Below are positions 33,975 to 46,118 of a stretch of DNA of 64,000 nt, one piece after another. This DNA comes from Paramarasmius palmivorus. Lineage: Eukaryota; Basidiomycota; Agaricomycetes; Agaricales; Marasmiaceae. The notes beneath the pieces are model-generated. The model was not told where the DNA came from. It worked only from the letters and a program-made list of their open reading frames with translations, and did not search any database. A program made the translations under genes and the position numbers. The stretch lies in assembly GCA_037176845.1 (NCBI GenBank), contig JAYKXP010000075.1, positions 124,001 to 188,000 of the forward strand, in the 5' to 3' direction. Position 1 is the stretch's first letter. The number at the start of each line of letters is the position of its first letter.

Positions 33975-35283
33975 ATGGACTCTACACCTGCTCTATTCCG
34001 CCCTATTACAATCGGACGCAACGTCCAACTCTTGCATCGCGTTGTTCATGCACCACTGACGCGTATGCGTACCAACAAATCCGATTATGTTGTCCTCCCC
34101 ATAGTGAAGGAGTACTATACACAACGTGCAAGCACACCTGGTACGCTTTTCATCACCGAAGGCTCCGACGTACACCCCAGTCAAGGCGGAATACCTCATA
34201 TTTCCTCCTTCCACACCGAGGAAGCCTTTCAAAGGTGGAAAGAGGTTCGTACTCCCATGCATGACACATATAGCACATGCTCATGGAATCCATCTAGATC
34301 GTAGACTCTGTACACGCAAAAGGATCATACATCTTTCTACAGCTCGCTGGAGCAGGACGCGCTGCCATGCCATCATTCTTGCCCGTAAACCCCTCATCTT
34401 CGAATGGCGAACGATACCCTTTCATTGCACCGTCTCCTATCCCACTATCGGATCGACCACCTACCGAACCTGTTCCCCGTGAAATGACTATTGCGGAAAT
34501 ACAAGAAGCCAAGAGACAGTTTGCTATTGCTGCTCGAAATGCTATCGAGATTTGCGGTTTCGACGGTGTAGAGATCCATGGTGCCAACGGGTACCTAGTG
34601 GATCAGTTTATTCAGGACATGAGTAACAAGCGAACAGATGAGTATGGCGGTAGTGTAGAGAACAGGGCGAAGTTCGCGCTTGAGGTAGTCGAAGAGATTG
34701 CAAAGGTCATCGGAGAAGACAGGACTGCCATTAGGATTAGTCCATGGAATACGTATCAGGGTATGTTTTGTTTCTTCGTTGGAGATATCACCTGCTCACC
34801 GACTTATGGTAGATATGGGTATGGAGAATCCTGAACCGACGTTCTCGTACTTGGTCTCTCAGCTCAAGTTGAGGTATCCAAACTTGGCTTACTTGCACGT
34901 TATCGAGCCGAGAATTGCAGCCGATTCGGATGCTTCAGCTCCTGATCACGCTTCAAACGACTTCCTGCGCAAGATATGGGCACCTAAAGTGCTCATCAGT
35001 GCCGGAGGATATACAACTCAGACGGCTCGAGATGCAGCAGAAAAGAATGAGGGAGAATTAATCGCTATGGGAAGGCATTTCTTGGCTAATGTGAGTGTGG
35101 CTTAGGAAACTAGTCTAAGGAGCGTGACTCATATATTCCATTTAGCCTGACCTCCCTGAGAGAATGAGGAAGGAGCTCGCCTTCAATGCGTACGACAGGT
35201 CGACGTTTTATATTCCAGGTGACAACAGTGGCAGGGGATACGTAGACTACCCGTTTGCTCAAGGCACCAAACTACCTAATTAG
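33975..35283 (+). CDS. Old yellow enzyme (NADH:flavin oxidoreductase family), HxxN type
   Basis: Exons: 33975-34244, 34298-34760, 34813-35090, 35146-35283 (382 residues). Family landmarks: LFRPITIG, VVHAPLTRMR, EGSDVHPSQGG, GFDGVEIHGANGYLVDQF (HxxN substrate-binding pair), RTDEYGGSVENR and ISAGGYT (FMN phosphate region). FMN-dependent OYEs reduce activated C=C bonds such as enals, enones and quinone-like compounds with NAD(P)H, in the cytosol; there is no signal peptide. A paralogue in the opposite orientation lies 1.5 kb downstream, so the two are convergent with one gene between. Intron positions are shared with that paralogue. Confidence 0.92.
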
Positions 35284-35833
35284 TGTGGCATACTATCGTT
35301 CCATGGATGGATTTGTACTGGCGCTGTCATGATAGATAGCGATTCGTAATTGAGCTATTGTTCCCTTGATCTATCCTAGTTATGTGATAGGCGCCCGCAT
35401 GACGCTCGGAGTCGTTTCGCAATTCGAACTTCGCGTGACCGTGTTTTATCTTGTCGCGTATCTTCGACCTCCTCGGTGCATTCCAATATTCAAGCTACAC
35501 TGTGGCAGTTTACAGCTAAGATATGCGTTAACGAGTCCTCTGCTACTTGAACTCCCAAATTCGGGATCAATGAGATCTACTGATGATCAAAGCCGTGAAT
35601 CTCTAATACTTAATGAAATATTCGCCGCCTCCGAGTCTATCTCTCAACCCCGAGTACGCACTCGTTGACCAGCACCATTGTCCTATTGGGCCCCACCATT
35701 ACTACAATGGGCAAACAATGCGACGGCCACAGGAATCCCAATCATAAATATGTATATATAAGAGAACGCCCAAGTCCAGCTCATCCCTTGCTCATACGCT
35801 CACTGGCAGGCTCTCCATCTTGTCTTCATTGCA

Positions 35834-36680
35834 ATGGGAAAATCTACCCCAAGTCCGTCCAAGCCTAGAATGGGGGAATTCGTCCTCTGTTCTCCTGCCA
35901 AAGTCAAGGTGAGGGGTTTAAGTTTTGCAAATATCGTTAGCTACATATGACTGAGCAAACATTTAGCGCATCGACACCGAACTGAAAGGGGCTTTTAATG
36001 CGGGGTCAGATATTACTCCTGTGCTTGAACACTCATTGGCGACTGGGGATGTGACTGACGAAGACATGGGCGAAGCCAGCGAATCGGATGTGGACTCTGA
36101 CGAAGAAGAGCATGCGCCAACCGAAGATGAATGTATGGACTCTGGGGAAGATGACGCGGAGAAATCGGAAAAGTCTTTGCGGGATGCAATTGCAGCAGTA
36201 CGTAGCGCTTCCCGTCTAATGAAGTGGCAAATAGCTCAGGCTGAGCAAACTACTTAGATCCATGCACTTGCCGAAGCAGACGAGAGGTTACGCCTACTTG
36301 TCAAAGACGCACTGCTCTCTCAACTTCCACCAAAACGGCGCAACCGAGACGTCGGTATCACTATGGTCGATCGCCAACAAAGTCCCATTAAAGTACAGAT
36401 CCCAGTGGACAGTTTATTGAATGACGAGGAAAGGATGACCCATGCAAAATTCGACAGGAAAAGGGACATGAAGTCCCTATTCTATATGCGAAACTTCGAA
36501 AATGTCACCATGTCATTGCCTTCAGAAGATGAACAGCGTAGCCCGAGCAAGGCAGAAGGATCAGGGAAGAGAAAGAGGAGTTCAGCTGATTCTCCTGAAT
36601 CAGTGGTCGAGCAATCGAGTGAGGGCGTGCGCCGGTCTGTACGCGTCAAACGATTGAAGTCCAACGCGCTCGCCGGGTAA
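35834..36680 (+). CDS. Acidic/basic nuclear-type protein of unknown function
   Basis: Exons: 35834-35908, 35967-36197, 36258-36680 (242 residues). The N terminus is Ser/Pro/Lys-rich (MGKSTPSPSKPRMGEF). The middle is strongly acidic (DVDSDEEEHAPTEDE), followed by a likely helical stretch (IHALAEADERLRLLVKDALL). The C terminus is basic, with GKRKRSS and RRSVRVKRLK, which look like nuclear localisation signals. No known domain is recognised. It sits between two convergent old yellow enzyme genes. The RRSVR tail resembles the ends of the proteins at 0-0.8 kb and 51-53.3 kb. Confidence 0.65.
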
Positions 36681-36831
36681 GCACATTGACTTGAATATGT
36701 TACCTGTATTCGTAGTGTGTAATAATAGCAGATGTATGTACAGTAACTCAAACTTGGCATTCACATATACAAAAGTGTAATCAGAAGGACGACAATATCA
36801 AGACAAGTTTCATCCCAGCTTGGAAGCGCTC

Positions 36832-38131
36832 CTATGCACCGGCGAAAGCATAGTCTATGTAGCCTTTACCACTCGTATCACCTGGTACATAGAAGGTGGA
36901 TCTGTTGTATGGCGTGCAGGGTAACTTCTTCATCATTCTCAGAGGAAGATCAGGCTGTTATCGTCAAAAGGTTATTGTCGAGCCCTTGGAATACAGTGAG
37001 ATTGAAAGCCACTCACATTCGAAGTGAAATATCGCCCAACAGCAATTAATTCTCGTCCGCCCTTCTCTGCCGCATTCAAAGCCGTGTCTCTCGTGTATCC
37101 ACCAGCGCTAATGAAGACATTCGGCGCCCATATCTCTCTCAAGAAATCATTCGAGGAGTGCGGAGGCGCAGCCGAATCTGCATCATGGTCAGCCGCAATG
37201 CGGGGCTCGACAACATGCAGATACGCTAGCTTTGGATGCCGATCCTTCAGTTCTTTCGCGAGGTAAGAGAAAGTTGGCTTAGGATCGGCCATACCCATAC
37301 CTACCAGGACACCGTCAGCAAGTGTGGAATACCGACAAATATGATCAGAATACCTAGAAAAGTACTCCAAGGACTGATTCTGATCGCGGTTTTCTCCTCA
37401 CCGATGGCCTGTGAGATTTCGTCGACCAACTCTAGTGCAAACCTGGCCCTATTCTCGATGCTGCCGCCGTACTCGTCCGTTCGCTGGTTGCTAACGTCTT
37501 GTAGGAACTCGTCGATCAAGTAACCGTGAGCACCATGTATTTCTACACCATCAAATCCAGATTTCTCAATGGCGTTCCTTGCGGCGGTCACGAAATACTG
37601 CTTGACGACCTCGATTTCGTCGAGAGTCATCGCTCGTGGAACTGGGTCTGTACTAGGTCGATCTGATAGCGGGATTGACGAAGGTGCAAGATAAGGATAA
37701 CGTTCCCCAGTCTCAGGATTCACGGGGATCATGTGAGGCTGAGCACCACGGCCGCATGCCACAATCTGGAGAAAGATGTATGATCCTTTGGCATGTACAG
37801 CGTCGACAATCTAAAGTACGTTCAATCAGCATGAATAAAGAGCCTTGGAATAATGAGTGCTCGCCTCTTTCCAGGTTTGGATGTCTTCGTCAGAGTAGAA
37901 GGAACACGCATACGGCACTCCGTGTTGACTTGGATGCACTACTGACGCCTCGCCAATGATGAGGGTACCTGGTGTGCTCGCACGTTGAGCGTAATACTCC
38001 TTCATGATAGGGAGTGGGGAATAGGATTCGGACGTCCTCAGCCTCGTCACTGGCGCATGCACGATACGATGCTGAAGATGAAGACCATTTCCTATCGTAA
38101 TGGGGGTAAACAGGGCTGGTGTTTTGTCCAT
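36832..38131 (-). CDS. Old yellow enzyme (NADH:flavin oxidoreductase family), HxxH type
   Basis: Exons on the minus strand: 38131-37865, 37810-37354, 37300-37017, 36954-36832 (376 residues). Motifs: LFTPITIG, IVHAPVTRLR, GEASVVHPSQHG, a GFDGVEIHGAHGYLIDEF stretch with HxxH instead of HxxN, RTDEYGGSIENR and ISAGGYT. The first intron (37864-37811) begins with GC (GAG then GCGAGC) at the position where the paralogue has GTTCGT. If that intron is spliced, the gene is intact. The His/His versus His/Asn change suggests different substrate preference from the neighbour. Cytosolic. Confidence 0.9.
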
Positions 38132-40431
38132 GCTGATAGAGACTTGTGATCTTCAAAATCGACCTCTTATGTACCAAGTGGAGGTTGCTGATTAAGACCT
38201 GGATATCAACTTGCTGAGTGAGACTCCCCAGGGTAAAGGAGACAGTGCTTACTCATTTTGCGGAATGATATGAACCCCAAAGGATCCAGCCTGCTACCAT
38301 AGGCGTTTGCTCAAAGATAGCGCGAGTTGAACGATGATGATTGTCTGGGTTCTGATAATTACACCATCGATGTCGCTCGAGTTCTAGAAGACCGCCAGCC
38401 TAGAAACGACTCAGATTGCCATAGAAAGGTTGGGGGGTTGGATAGATAGTCTCGCGCTGGACGTGGTGGTAGCGGTAATAAAAGAGCAACTACAAGCCAC
38501 GTGGTAAGGTTTGGAAATCCGGCGCTTGAGAGGCGCCTACTACAATTACTGCGACATGTATCGAGCGTTGTTTTGGCGACGTTCCTGCCCTCACTAGCCT
38601 ACTGTAGGACAAAAACATTGTATCCATGTACCTCTGGACTTTGTATTTTGCCCGCTAGAGTTCCCTTGGCTACCTTTCCTTTTGTTCGATGATGGGCGTC
38701 TATTCGATGATGGCCTTGTTCTCATCGCGGCCCGTCCTAGTGATCGGCTGTGTCGCAAGATTTGTTCATTGTACTATGCTCGACCGATACAATGGATACA
38801 AAGAACCATCGAATACAAGGTCATGAACATGATGGCAATTAGGCGGCGACAAACATTGTTCAACGAGGTCGAAAATGTCGGAATACTAGGATAGAAGTCC
38901 GTTCAAATCGTCAGATGTATCGGGGCTCCTTCTGTCGAATACCCTGAGTATCTTTTAGAGACGGAGTGAGTGATTCCCAGGAGGGGCGATGATTTGTGAT
39001 TCTGATAGGAAAGAACGCTAACATTCGCATAGATCAGCGAAGATGCCGAAGAAGCTTCTTGCGTAGGAGGTGGATCCGGGTCTGTGCGAGTCGGTGTAGG
39101 TAATAGCATCTCTACTTTAGGCACTACTAGCCGATCCGGAGCTGGAGGAGAATCTGGTTGCAGGAGCAATTGCATGTGACGACTGAGTCTGCCTTGAGTG
39201 CCACAGTAGAGGCGTAGATAGTATCTGCAACGTCGGGTTTTCCTTAAATGAAATAAGCTGGGGAGGAATATGAATTTCTAAAGATTGGACTCAGGCTCAC
39301 CTTTCTTTGCGACGTTGCATGTGTGCTCATTGTAGTGCTTTAACCTATCCAGCCTACGGAGGCTTTTCGTTGGCTCTCGAGCTCGAGAGCCGAAGAAAGA
39401 TGTGTACCGACATTCGGTGTAGTCCTTTTCCCTCCGCAAACTCTTGAAGCATTCCTTGATTCAATGCGTCTAGGGTTTCTATGTTGTCGTAGCATATCTC
39501 TGCTCATAAACCTGCAGCGAGATTTGAAAGTCGTGGCGAGCAACGGTAATTTCTCTAGGGCAAATGGTAATGCGAAGATGGTGGTATCGGTGCAAGAAGG
39601 TAAGCGCTCGTCTGGTCAGATAACTGTATGACTAAGCAACACACTTTCACTATTCGCCGTTGCCCAACGTCGCCCAATATTGCTCCCTCGTCAATCCCTC
39701 GCCGTCTCTAGACACCCTTTCGGCCTGCCTAACACAGGAGCGAGCTCGGTCTAAGTGACTCACTACTCGTATGCAATGGCACACGGCCAATTATCATCAT
39801 TTCTCAACTTCACTTTGTCGAGATAAACAGGACACTAGCTCGATGACATGAATGTCGATAGCGAGGGTTGTGCAGCGATACCTTGACGTGTGAGTGTATT
39901 TTTCATTGCTCAACTATAATCTCTGACGCCCTCACCAGCTCTTCCCCCGTCTTCGTAGTCAACACCGTATGAAAATCACTCTCCAAAGTGGTGTGTACGC
40001 GTAGATGGCCATCTCAACCGGACTTGGATCGAAGATGTCACATTCTACGGGTCTCAGCCACAACACCCAACTTGACTTTGTTCACTGTCAGACAAGGCAC
40101 ACGACCCTATCACTCAACCGACAATGAACAAAAGCCAATTGGGTTTACGGTATTCGCATCACCCTCATTTCCTTGGTTTCTTACAACGTGTAAGCCACCC
40201 TACTGCCTTCTCTGGTCCTCCTTGTGACATTGAACCTTATTCTGAAAGGATCGGACTTGTTTCCTGCTAGCAACCCTGCTCATAACAAGCGACTATCTAG
40301 ATCAACATTACAGGAGTCCAGAGCTACTGTTGCTGGAGTTCTCCCGCTCCGAGGCAGTAGCAACGCTAGCGATGGTTGCGGTGCATTTTCTAATCGAAGA
40401 GTCTACCCTATACCCTAGCCACTCGAATGCC
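38132..40431. other. Intergenic stretch; one weak minus-strand frame at 38903-39175
   Basis: The 90-codon frame at 39175-38903 (Pro/Ser-rich, ATG start) is the only candidate. It has no recognised domain and an unclear first exon near 39333. Nothing else is supported in this 2.3 kb. Confidence 0.35.
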
Positions 40432-40439
40432 TATAAATA
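40432..40439 (+). promoter_or_regulatory. TATA box of the Ser/Pro/Tyr-rich gene
   Basis: TATAAATA lies 229 bp before the ATG at 40668, which predicts a leader of about 200 nt. Confidence 0.6.
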
Positions 40440-40667
40440 CCCCAACCTCACTTCGAGAGAAATCAACCACTCCCCCAGTTTTCGTGTCTCTCGAGCCCTA
40501 GTCTCTTGATCACTCTTGCGACTTGTTGCATCGGATTCCGAAGACAGGGAGTTGGATCTTCACTCTTTTTCACTACTACTACCACCACCACCACCAAGGC
40601 TCTTGCCTTTACGGCTCGCTTGACTTCTTTTCACCCCGACACCGCCCCCACCACTACCAGTTTTCCG

Positions 40668-41990
40668 ATGTTGCGTTGCACGAGGAAGCCGTTGGCCAGG
40701 GAAGTAGTTGTGGACGCCTTGAGTGGCGTACACAGTGGGGAGGAGTTGCGGATCGTGGAGTATCATCCAGTTGTAGGGAGCAGTTCTGAAGCGGTTGCGG
40801 ACGACTTGAGTGGCGTACTGCCCGCTGTGCAGACTGCAAGGAGCGTAGAGACGATGGAGCGCGTGGTGTCTCCGTCTGCTGCGAAGTCGAGGAAGCGTAA
40901 GGCTGATACCGACGAGGCGCAGTCAAAAAAGCCGAGGTTGAAGGAGCCGAGCTCAAAGAAGCCGGCGAGACGATCTCGCGAAAAAGACGAGGGCAGTATG
41001 CGGAGGGGTGAGTACTGATCAATATATACATAGCATCACAACTCACTTTTTACAGTTAACGATGGTGATGGTTTTTTCCGTCACGTAGGCCCAGAACTTA
41101 CTTCCGAGACCCCATCGCACGTGGAGAGTCGGCAGACGTCAGTACCGGCAGCAGAGCCGTGCATGATCCCCTCTCATGTCCATGGTGACTTTCAGGGTTT
41201 GGAGCCTGTACCTTCCCCGGTGTACGGCTCGCTGAATCCGCTGCAAATGCCAGTACCGGTGCACGCTGCCATGCATGCAGGCATGCTAAACCAGGACTCG
41301 ACGTATCCGTACTCCTCGCCTTCGTCCTTCCGCATGTCAACTTCCCCGTCGTTCTTTTCGCCTTCCCCATCTTTGTACATGTCACCTTCCCCATCTCTGT
41401 CCTGGACCGCGTCACTGTCTCCATCTCTTGGCTCGCCGTTTACACCGTCTTCATACCCGGCTTCACCAGCGTCGCCATGGACTGACGGTAGTTTCGCTTC
41501 ACCACATGCGCCATTGCCAGCGTATCACCCTGAGCAGTACGACGCGGAGCCTGCCTACTCATATGCGCAGTCAGGTCCACTCCTGAACCAGGCGACGGCG
41601 AGCTCGTACCACCAGCACGCACCGGGTCCCAATAGCTCGTACAACGGACCGTGTTTCCAGAGCTATGGTGTTTCTGCCCCCTACTTACAGGAACAGTCGG
41701 TTTCAGCGTACCAACACCAAATGGATCCCGGCCCATACATTGAACAGGCTTTTCAGGGATATGGTGCTACTGGACAGTATTTGGCTCCCCAACCACCATT
41801 CTCCGTAGGGTTAAGCACGATTGTTGACCCACCTTTACCTGTCAGTTCGTCGGGTTTGGAGATGCTGCTGTTTAGCACTGAACCAGGTCTCGAGGATGCG
41901 AGTTTTGGGGACACTGAAGACGGGAGCTTGAACATTGATCCAGAGATGGCGAGCTGGGGCCTTCGTACCTTTGGCGAACCATGGTTCTAG
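40668..41990 (+). CDS. Low-complexity Ser/Pro/Tyr-rich protein with bipartite NLS, possible transcription cofactor
   Basis: Exons: 40668-41007 and 41056-41990 (424 residues). The longer upstream frame has only a TTG, so the first ATG is used. Residues about 85-112 form a strong basic block (KSRKRKADTDEAQSKKPRLK) typical of nuclear import. The second exon is rich in Ser, Pro, Tyr and Gln with SPSPSLYMSPSPSLS repeats, and ends in an acidic, Leu/Phe-containing tail that resembles an activation domain. No DNA-binding domain is visible. Function unknown; a transcription-related role is only an inference from composition. Confidence 0.65.
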
Positions 41991-42513
41991 CGACGTCACG
42001 GTGTACGCTGTTGTTAGGCTCTAATGGATCGCCAGGAGTTGGGGATTTGGACGGGAACGGTCGGTCCGACGTTGTCGATCATACCCGGGTGGTCATCACA
42101 TGACCAGTGACCCTTGGTCGTCGATGGAATCGGACGTGGAGGGAACATGCGAGAGGAACATGTAGAACGGTCTTTTGGCAAACAGATGCAGGATACGAAT
42201 GTAGTCAGGGCTTTATACCATGGACAGGAAAGGCATCATCTTTTGTTGTCGGTTTACATTGATAGGCCAAACCGGGTGTCAACTTCTATCAATGTTGATG
42301 GTACCGCTGTCATAGTTCTTTTGTCCTTGTTTCGAAAAGGGTTGCGGTCCGCCGCACGTTGTTCCGAGTGCGTTATCGTCTTTATTCTTTTTCTGTACAT
42401 ACATCAACGGACTTTCAGTCTCCTAACCATGAGTCTGTTATGTGACAGGCATTTGTATAGTAATTGAATAGTGTGCAATGTCAATCATACAACAACGTAT
42501 GTACTTCCAGACG
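41991..42513. other. Intergenic stretch between convergent genes
   Basis: No supported gene. It contains the 3' flanks of the neighbouring plus- and minus-strand genes. Confidence 0.5.
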
Positions 42514-43900
42514 CTAAGCGTACGCTTTTGTTTCCCCGCGTTCCTCGTCTACACATGCTAACCGTAATGAAAGCTCCCGTCGACTTATTGTCGAGGACGG
42601 TGCATTGAAGCGTATGCTTCCGAGGTCCGATTCTCTGGCATGACCTGGCGGTCCTCCAGTGTGGTTGAATACAGTTTGGTCTAAGGATTGGCCACGGCTC
42701 ACGAGTAGGAGCACAACAATTGGATATATTCCCTGGATCAGCGAAACTGAGCGCATTCCACAAGAATGAAGCGGGAGGAAGGCTTACAGCGATTTGGATG
42801 TTCACCGGAGTATAGAAGTCTCCTACTGTTCCGTGTGGTAGGCGTATTATAGTCGAAATGAGCGCTATAGTCTATACACAAAAATGTCAATCCATGAAAG
42901 GGCGTTGAGAGAGACCGTGACTCACTCCAGAAATACAGTATAACAATCCCGATTCAATTAAAAGCACCAGCACTCGCTCTCCACGGGTTCTCTTACTGAT
43001 TTGAATGGCTCGTAGGTCTTCCATAAGCCACCGACGGTAGCGCCTGACAAAACATTGAGCTTCGACGCAATCTTAGGATTGATACTACAGAAGGAACGCA
43101 CCAAGTTTTCAACCCAAGTATTATCGTTGTGGACAGGTTGATAAGCAGTGAAAACCCCAAATTCGAGACCTGACATACGTCGATCGCTCGATTCAACCGC
43201 GGGCGTGCTGAAGAGTCTGGGGGAACTGTTTCAATGGTGATACGTATGGCAACCGTAGAGACGACTGTAACTGAAAAGAACGTCAGCCTTAACGAACCGG
43301 AGATGATTTTCGCTAGCAGACTTACAGCTACAGCAGAACAGGAAGAAGATGGGGACATAAAGTAGCCGTCTATAGTCCATGCTGCACAATACCCAAACTC
43401 TCCACAACACAACACCATCTGTGAGAACATACTAGGATCGGCACATTAGTCAAGGAAAGTAGAGGGCCTTTGCACGACTCACGTTGATCAAAGCCAAAGC
43501 TGCAAAAATTTGTACGACCGAATGGTTGGTTTCAGGAAATTCAGAATCGCCGGTAATGGTCTTCAACCTCTGCAAATCTTCAAGGAGATTACTGATTTTG
43601 AATCCCCAGTAAATGGTCGATATGATGAACATGAGTAGTATCGCCGAAAAGAGGAGTTTGCGTATTGTCGTTTTGAGGCCCTTCTTCCTATCAGACAAAG
43701 GTAAGGCTAGTGGAATGGGTAACATCGTATTCACGTACGTCATGAAATAAGCTGAGAAGGGGATAAGACATGCATAGATACCTGAATTGAAGATTAATGA
43801 GTTAATATGCATTCCATCATGAAAAGCTAAACTCGCCGTAAAAGAAGGTCTGAGCTACAAGCCCAATAGCATGGTAAGTTAAGGTCAAGACGGCGGGCAT
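42514..43900 (-). CDS. Polytopic (about seven-segment) membrane protein, family not named
   Basis: Exons on the minus strand: 43900-43837, 43781-43483, 43431-43326, 43270-43102, 43043-42926, 42871-42788, 42732-42514 (352 residues). Successive hydrophobic stretches occur (TLTYHAIGLVAQTFFYGIYA, LLFSAILLMFIISTIYWG, VLWRVWVLC, YVPIFFLFCCSC, GFSLLINLSTTIILGL, VLVLLIESGLLYCISG, GIYPIVVLLLVSRG), with a basic loop after segment 5. This layout fits a large basidiomycete family of putative seven-TM surface proteins with no assigned ligand. The first intron needs a GC donor (GCGAGT at 43836). The hydrophilic C terminus is Ser-rich. Confidence 0.75.
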
Positions 43901-44160
43901 CCTCTCTTCTCTCGGCCAGCGGAGGAAGAATAAAGCGGAGGAGTCACCAATGGACCTTGTCAAGAACACCAGCCTTTATATCAGCGGAACCACAGAACGG
44001 ACTAATCCAACAGGGCACATCAGGCATGCGGTGCTGGTTAGATCCCTGAGCGACGTGCGGCAGAGTCAAATCAAAGATGCATATGTATACGTGCCACAGG
44101 CCCCGTCAATACATCACATATTTGAAATATTGCGAAGTGTACGAAAATTCTTGTAGTTGG

Positions 44161-44655
44161 TTACGAGGTGATTTCGCTGGGGCGATTCCGGACTCCGGAG
44201 CATACGATGCAGAGCCTGACTGCTGAAGACCTCAATAAGTATCCTAGATATAACCGAGGATCGAATATACGTACCGCCGACCCCTTATCTATCAATGGTT
44301 CGAACATTATCTGGGAGATATAAATTACAAGGCCCAGAACTAGAAGATCCGAAGATGGTGCACCATAGAAGCGCGCAGGAACGGGCAGGACTAACATAGG
44401 TGTATCAGCCAACAATTTAGCCCTATGGTTAAGAACACACCTTGCGTGAAGCACTATTACACTGTTGGCTTCAGGACCAGAGTATCCCACATGGTTTCGG
44501 AGTCTCCAACTGGCCGGTTTCTGCTGTACAACGCTGATCTCTAGGTGTTCCCTTTGCGAGCTAGAGAGCGTCCGGCAGCCAAATGACAGCGATTCTGGCA
44601 GCGTGTTGAGTTGGTTCAGCACCACAAAATGTACGTCCTTGAACAATTCGGCCAT
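44161..44655 (-). CDS. Uncertain ORF, hypothetical protein
   Basis: An ATG at 44655 opens a 164-codon frame. The first third (MAELFKDVHFVVLNQLNTLP) has the look of a globular protein, reminiscent of BRCT-like beginnings. The rest is less convincing and may contain an unrecognised intron (possible acceptors near 44395). No domain is certain, and no neighbour gives a clue. Low confidence that the whole frame is expressed as drawn. Confidence 0.3.
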   Translation of the reverse strand: MAELFKDVHFVVLNQLNTLPESLSFGCRTLSSSQREHLEISVVQQKPASWRLRNHVGYSGPEANSVIVLHARCVLNHRAKLLADTPMLVLPVPARFYGAPSSDLLVLGLVIYISQIMFEPLIDKGSAVRIFDPRLYLGYLLRSSAVRLCIVCSGVRNRPSEITS

Positions 44656-46118
44656 AGGTTGCGAGGCTGATCTGCTATAACGGTTTGAAGGTTCCTTGTC
44701 GGTGGCTGTGCTGTGCGTTGGCAAATTCCAGTCGCGGTGGATTCGTCATTTCGTGGTGAATTGCGTTCTCAATTGTCGGAGGATACGCCCTTCACTGCGG
44801 AGAACAACTACTAGCCTGTATACCGGAGTGGTACTCAGCGAGTATATCAATGCAGCTTCTCGACGTAATCAGCACCGAAGTGATATCCAGGGGTTCTCGG
44901 AAAGGCGACTGAATGAGAGTAAGGTGTCGATGTGGATCAGAGTAGGATAGACTTCCAAGTTGCTTCCAAGTATTCGGCTGAATGGCCACAACTCCGACCC
45001 TGGAAAAGCGACTGTCCATGACTCAGCCCCAGTCCGGTGACGCAGCATTGGCTGGCGAAGAGAACGCGTCATGGATATGAGCTGAACTGGAAGAGAGCTG
45101 GTCTGGGTTTCTTTCATGGGCCTGAGTATAGGTGTAGACTACAGTCACAAAGTTAGAACTACGTTGAGAAAGCAAGGAAAGGAATTGGAACGCACCTGTG
45201 CATCCCGAAAAAGCTATCAATCAACAGTCCAGCGCTGAAAGGTCCATAATTGGGATAGTAGGGTATTTCCTGATGTGTGTCAGTGTCGTCGTGAATCGTT
45301 CGGGAGAATTTAGGTCTACCATACGTTTCGTTGGAGACATCCAGACATAGGCTCCTTCCGCTATGACATTGGAAGATGAAGTACTGTTTTCGAAGAGAGC
45401 TCGCGGTACCCGAGACCTAAGAGCGTCAATTCAGAGGTTTAGAGGACTGTAGGGCGGTATCTGTATTCTGATGGTATCAGTATTGGGTGAGGAGGCTGAA
45501 CTTTGAGAAGAGAACGAACCAGGAGCATTCCATGGTGCATCGAAGTGTGTCCGTGTCCATATGAGCGCACCAGTACTCTGGGAGACTTTTTTTGGTTTGC
45601 CAGGTGGGGTTGGGCGCAATGAGCGTTGATAACGGTTGGTGACCAACCCTAACCCCGTCTTCACCAAAGCGAAGGTCGTCCAACTCGTGGTTCCCACGAT
45701 TTCCGTCCTTGTTTAGTTCTGCCATGTACAGCCGACTATGTAACTGCATTTTTGTATGTTGCCGATTGCTTTATTTCTATCCCAAGTCTAACTGGCGCAA
45801 CAGACTAGGAAAGCATCATTCAGTCAGCCGAGAAAATCGGTTCATCCATGCGAGACAGGCTTCAGTGTTCAAAGTATGTGTCTTGACATGTTTCGAGGTC
45901 CGGGAACATAAAATATGCCTTTAGGTGTCTTCCTTGGGTACGAAGCGTGAAAAAATGCTTTCTGCACGTTCAATCTTACTCGACATCTTATTGCATCCGT
46001 GTTCCTACTGTAGAAATTAAAACAAGGGTACCCTGGTGCGTCTATTACGTCTACCAAGCTCACGTTCACTATAAAGGCTACGATGCTTTAACAATGGCTT
46101 TGTCTTTCCTTCACCTAG
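44656..46118. other. Stretch with unresolved minus-strand frames
   Basis: ATG frames at 45725 and 45697 (minus), with further frames down to 44869, hint at a multi-exon gene (for example EIPYYPNYGPFSAGL near 45240). I could not join them into one consistent reading frame. Confidence 0.3.
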
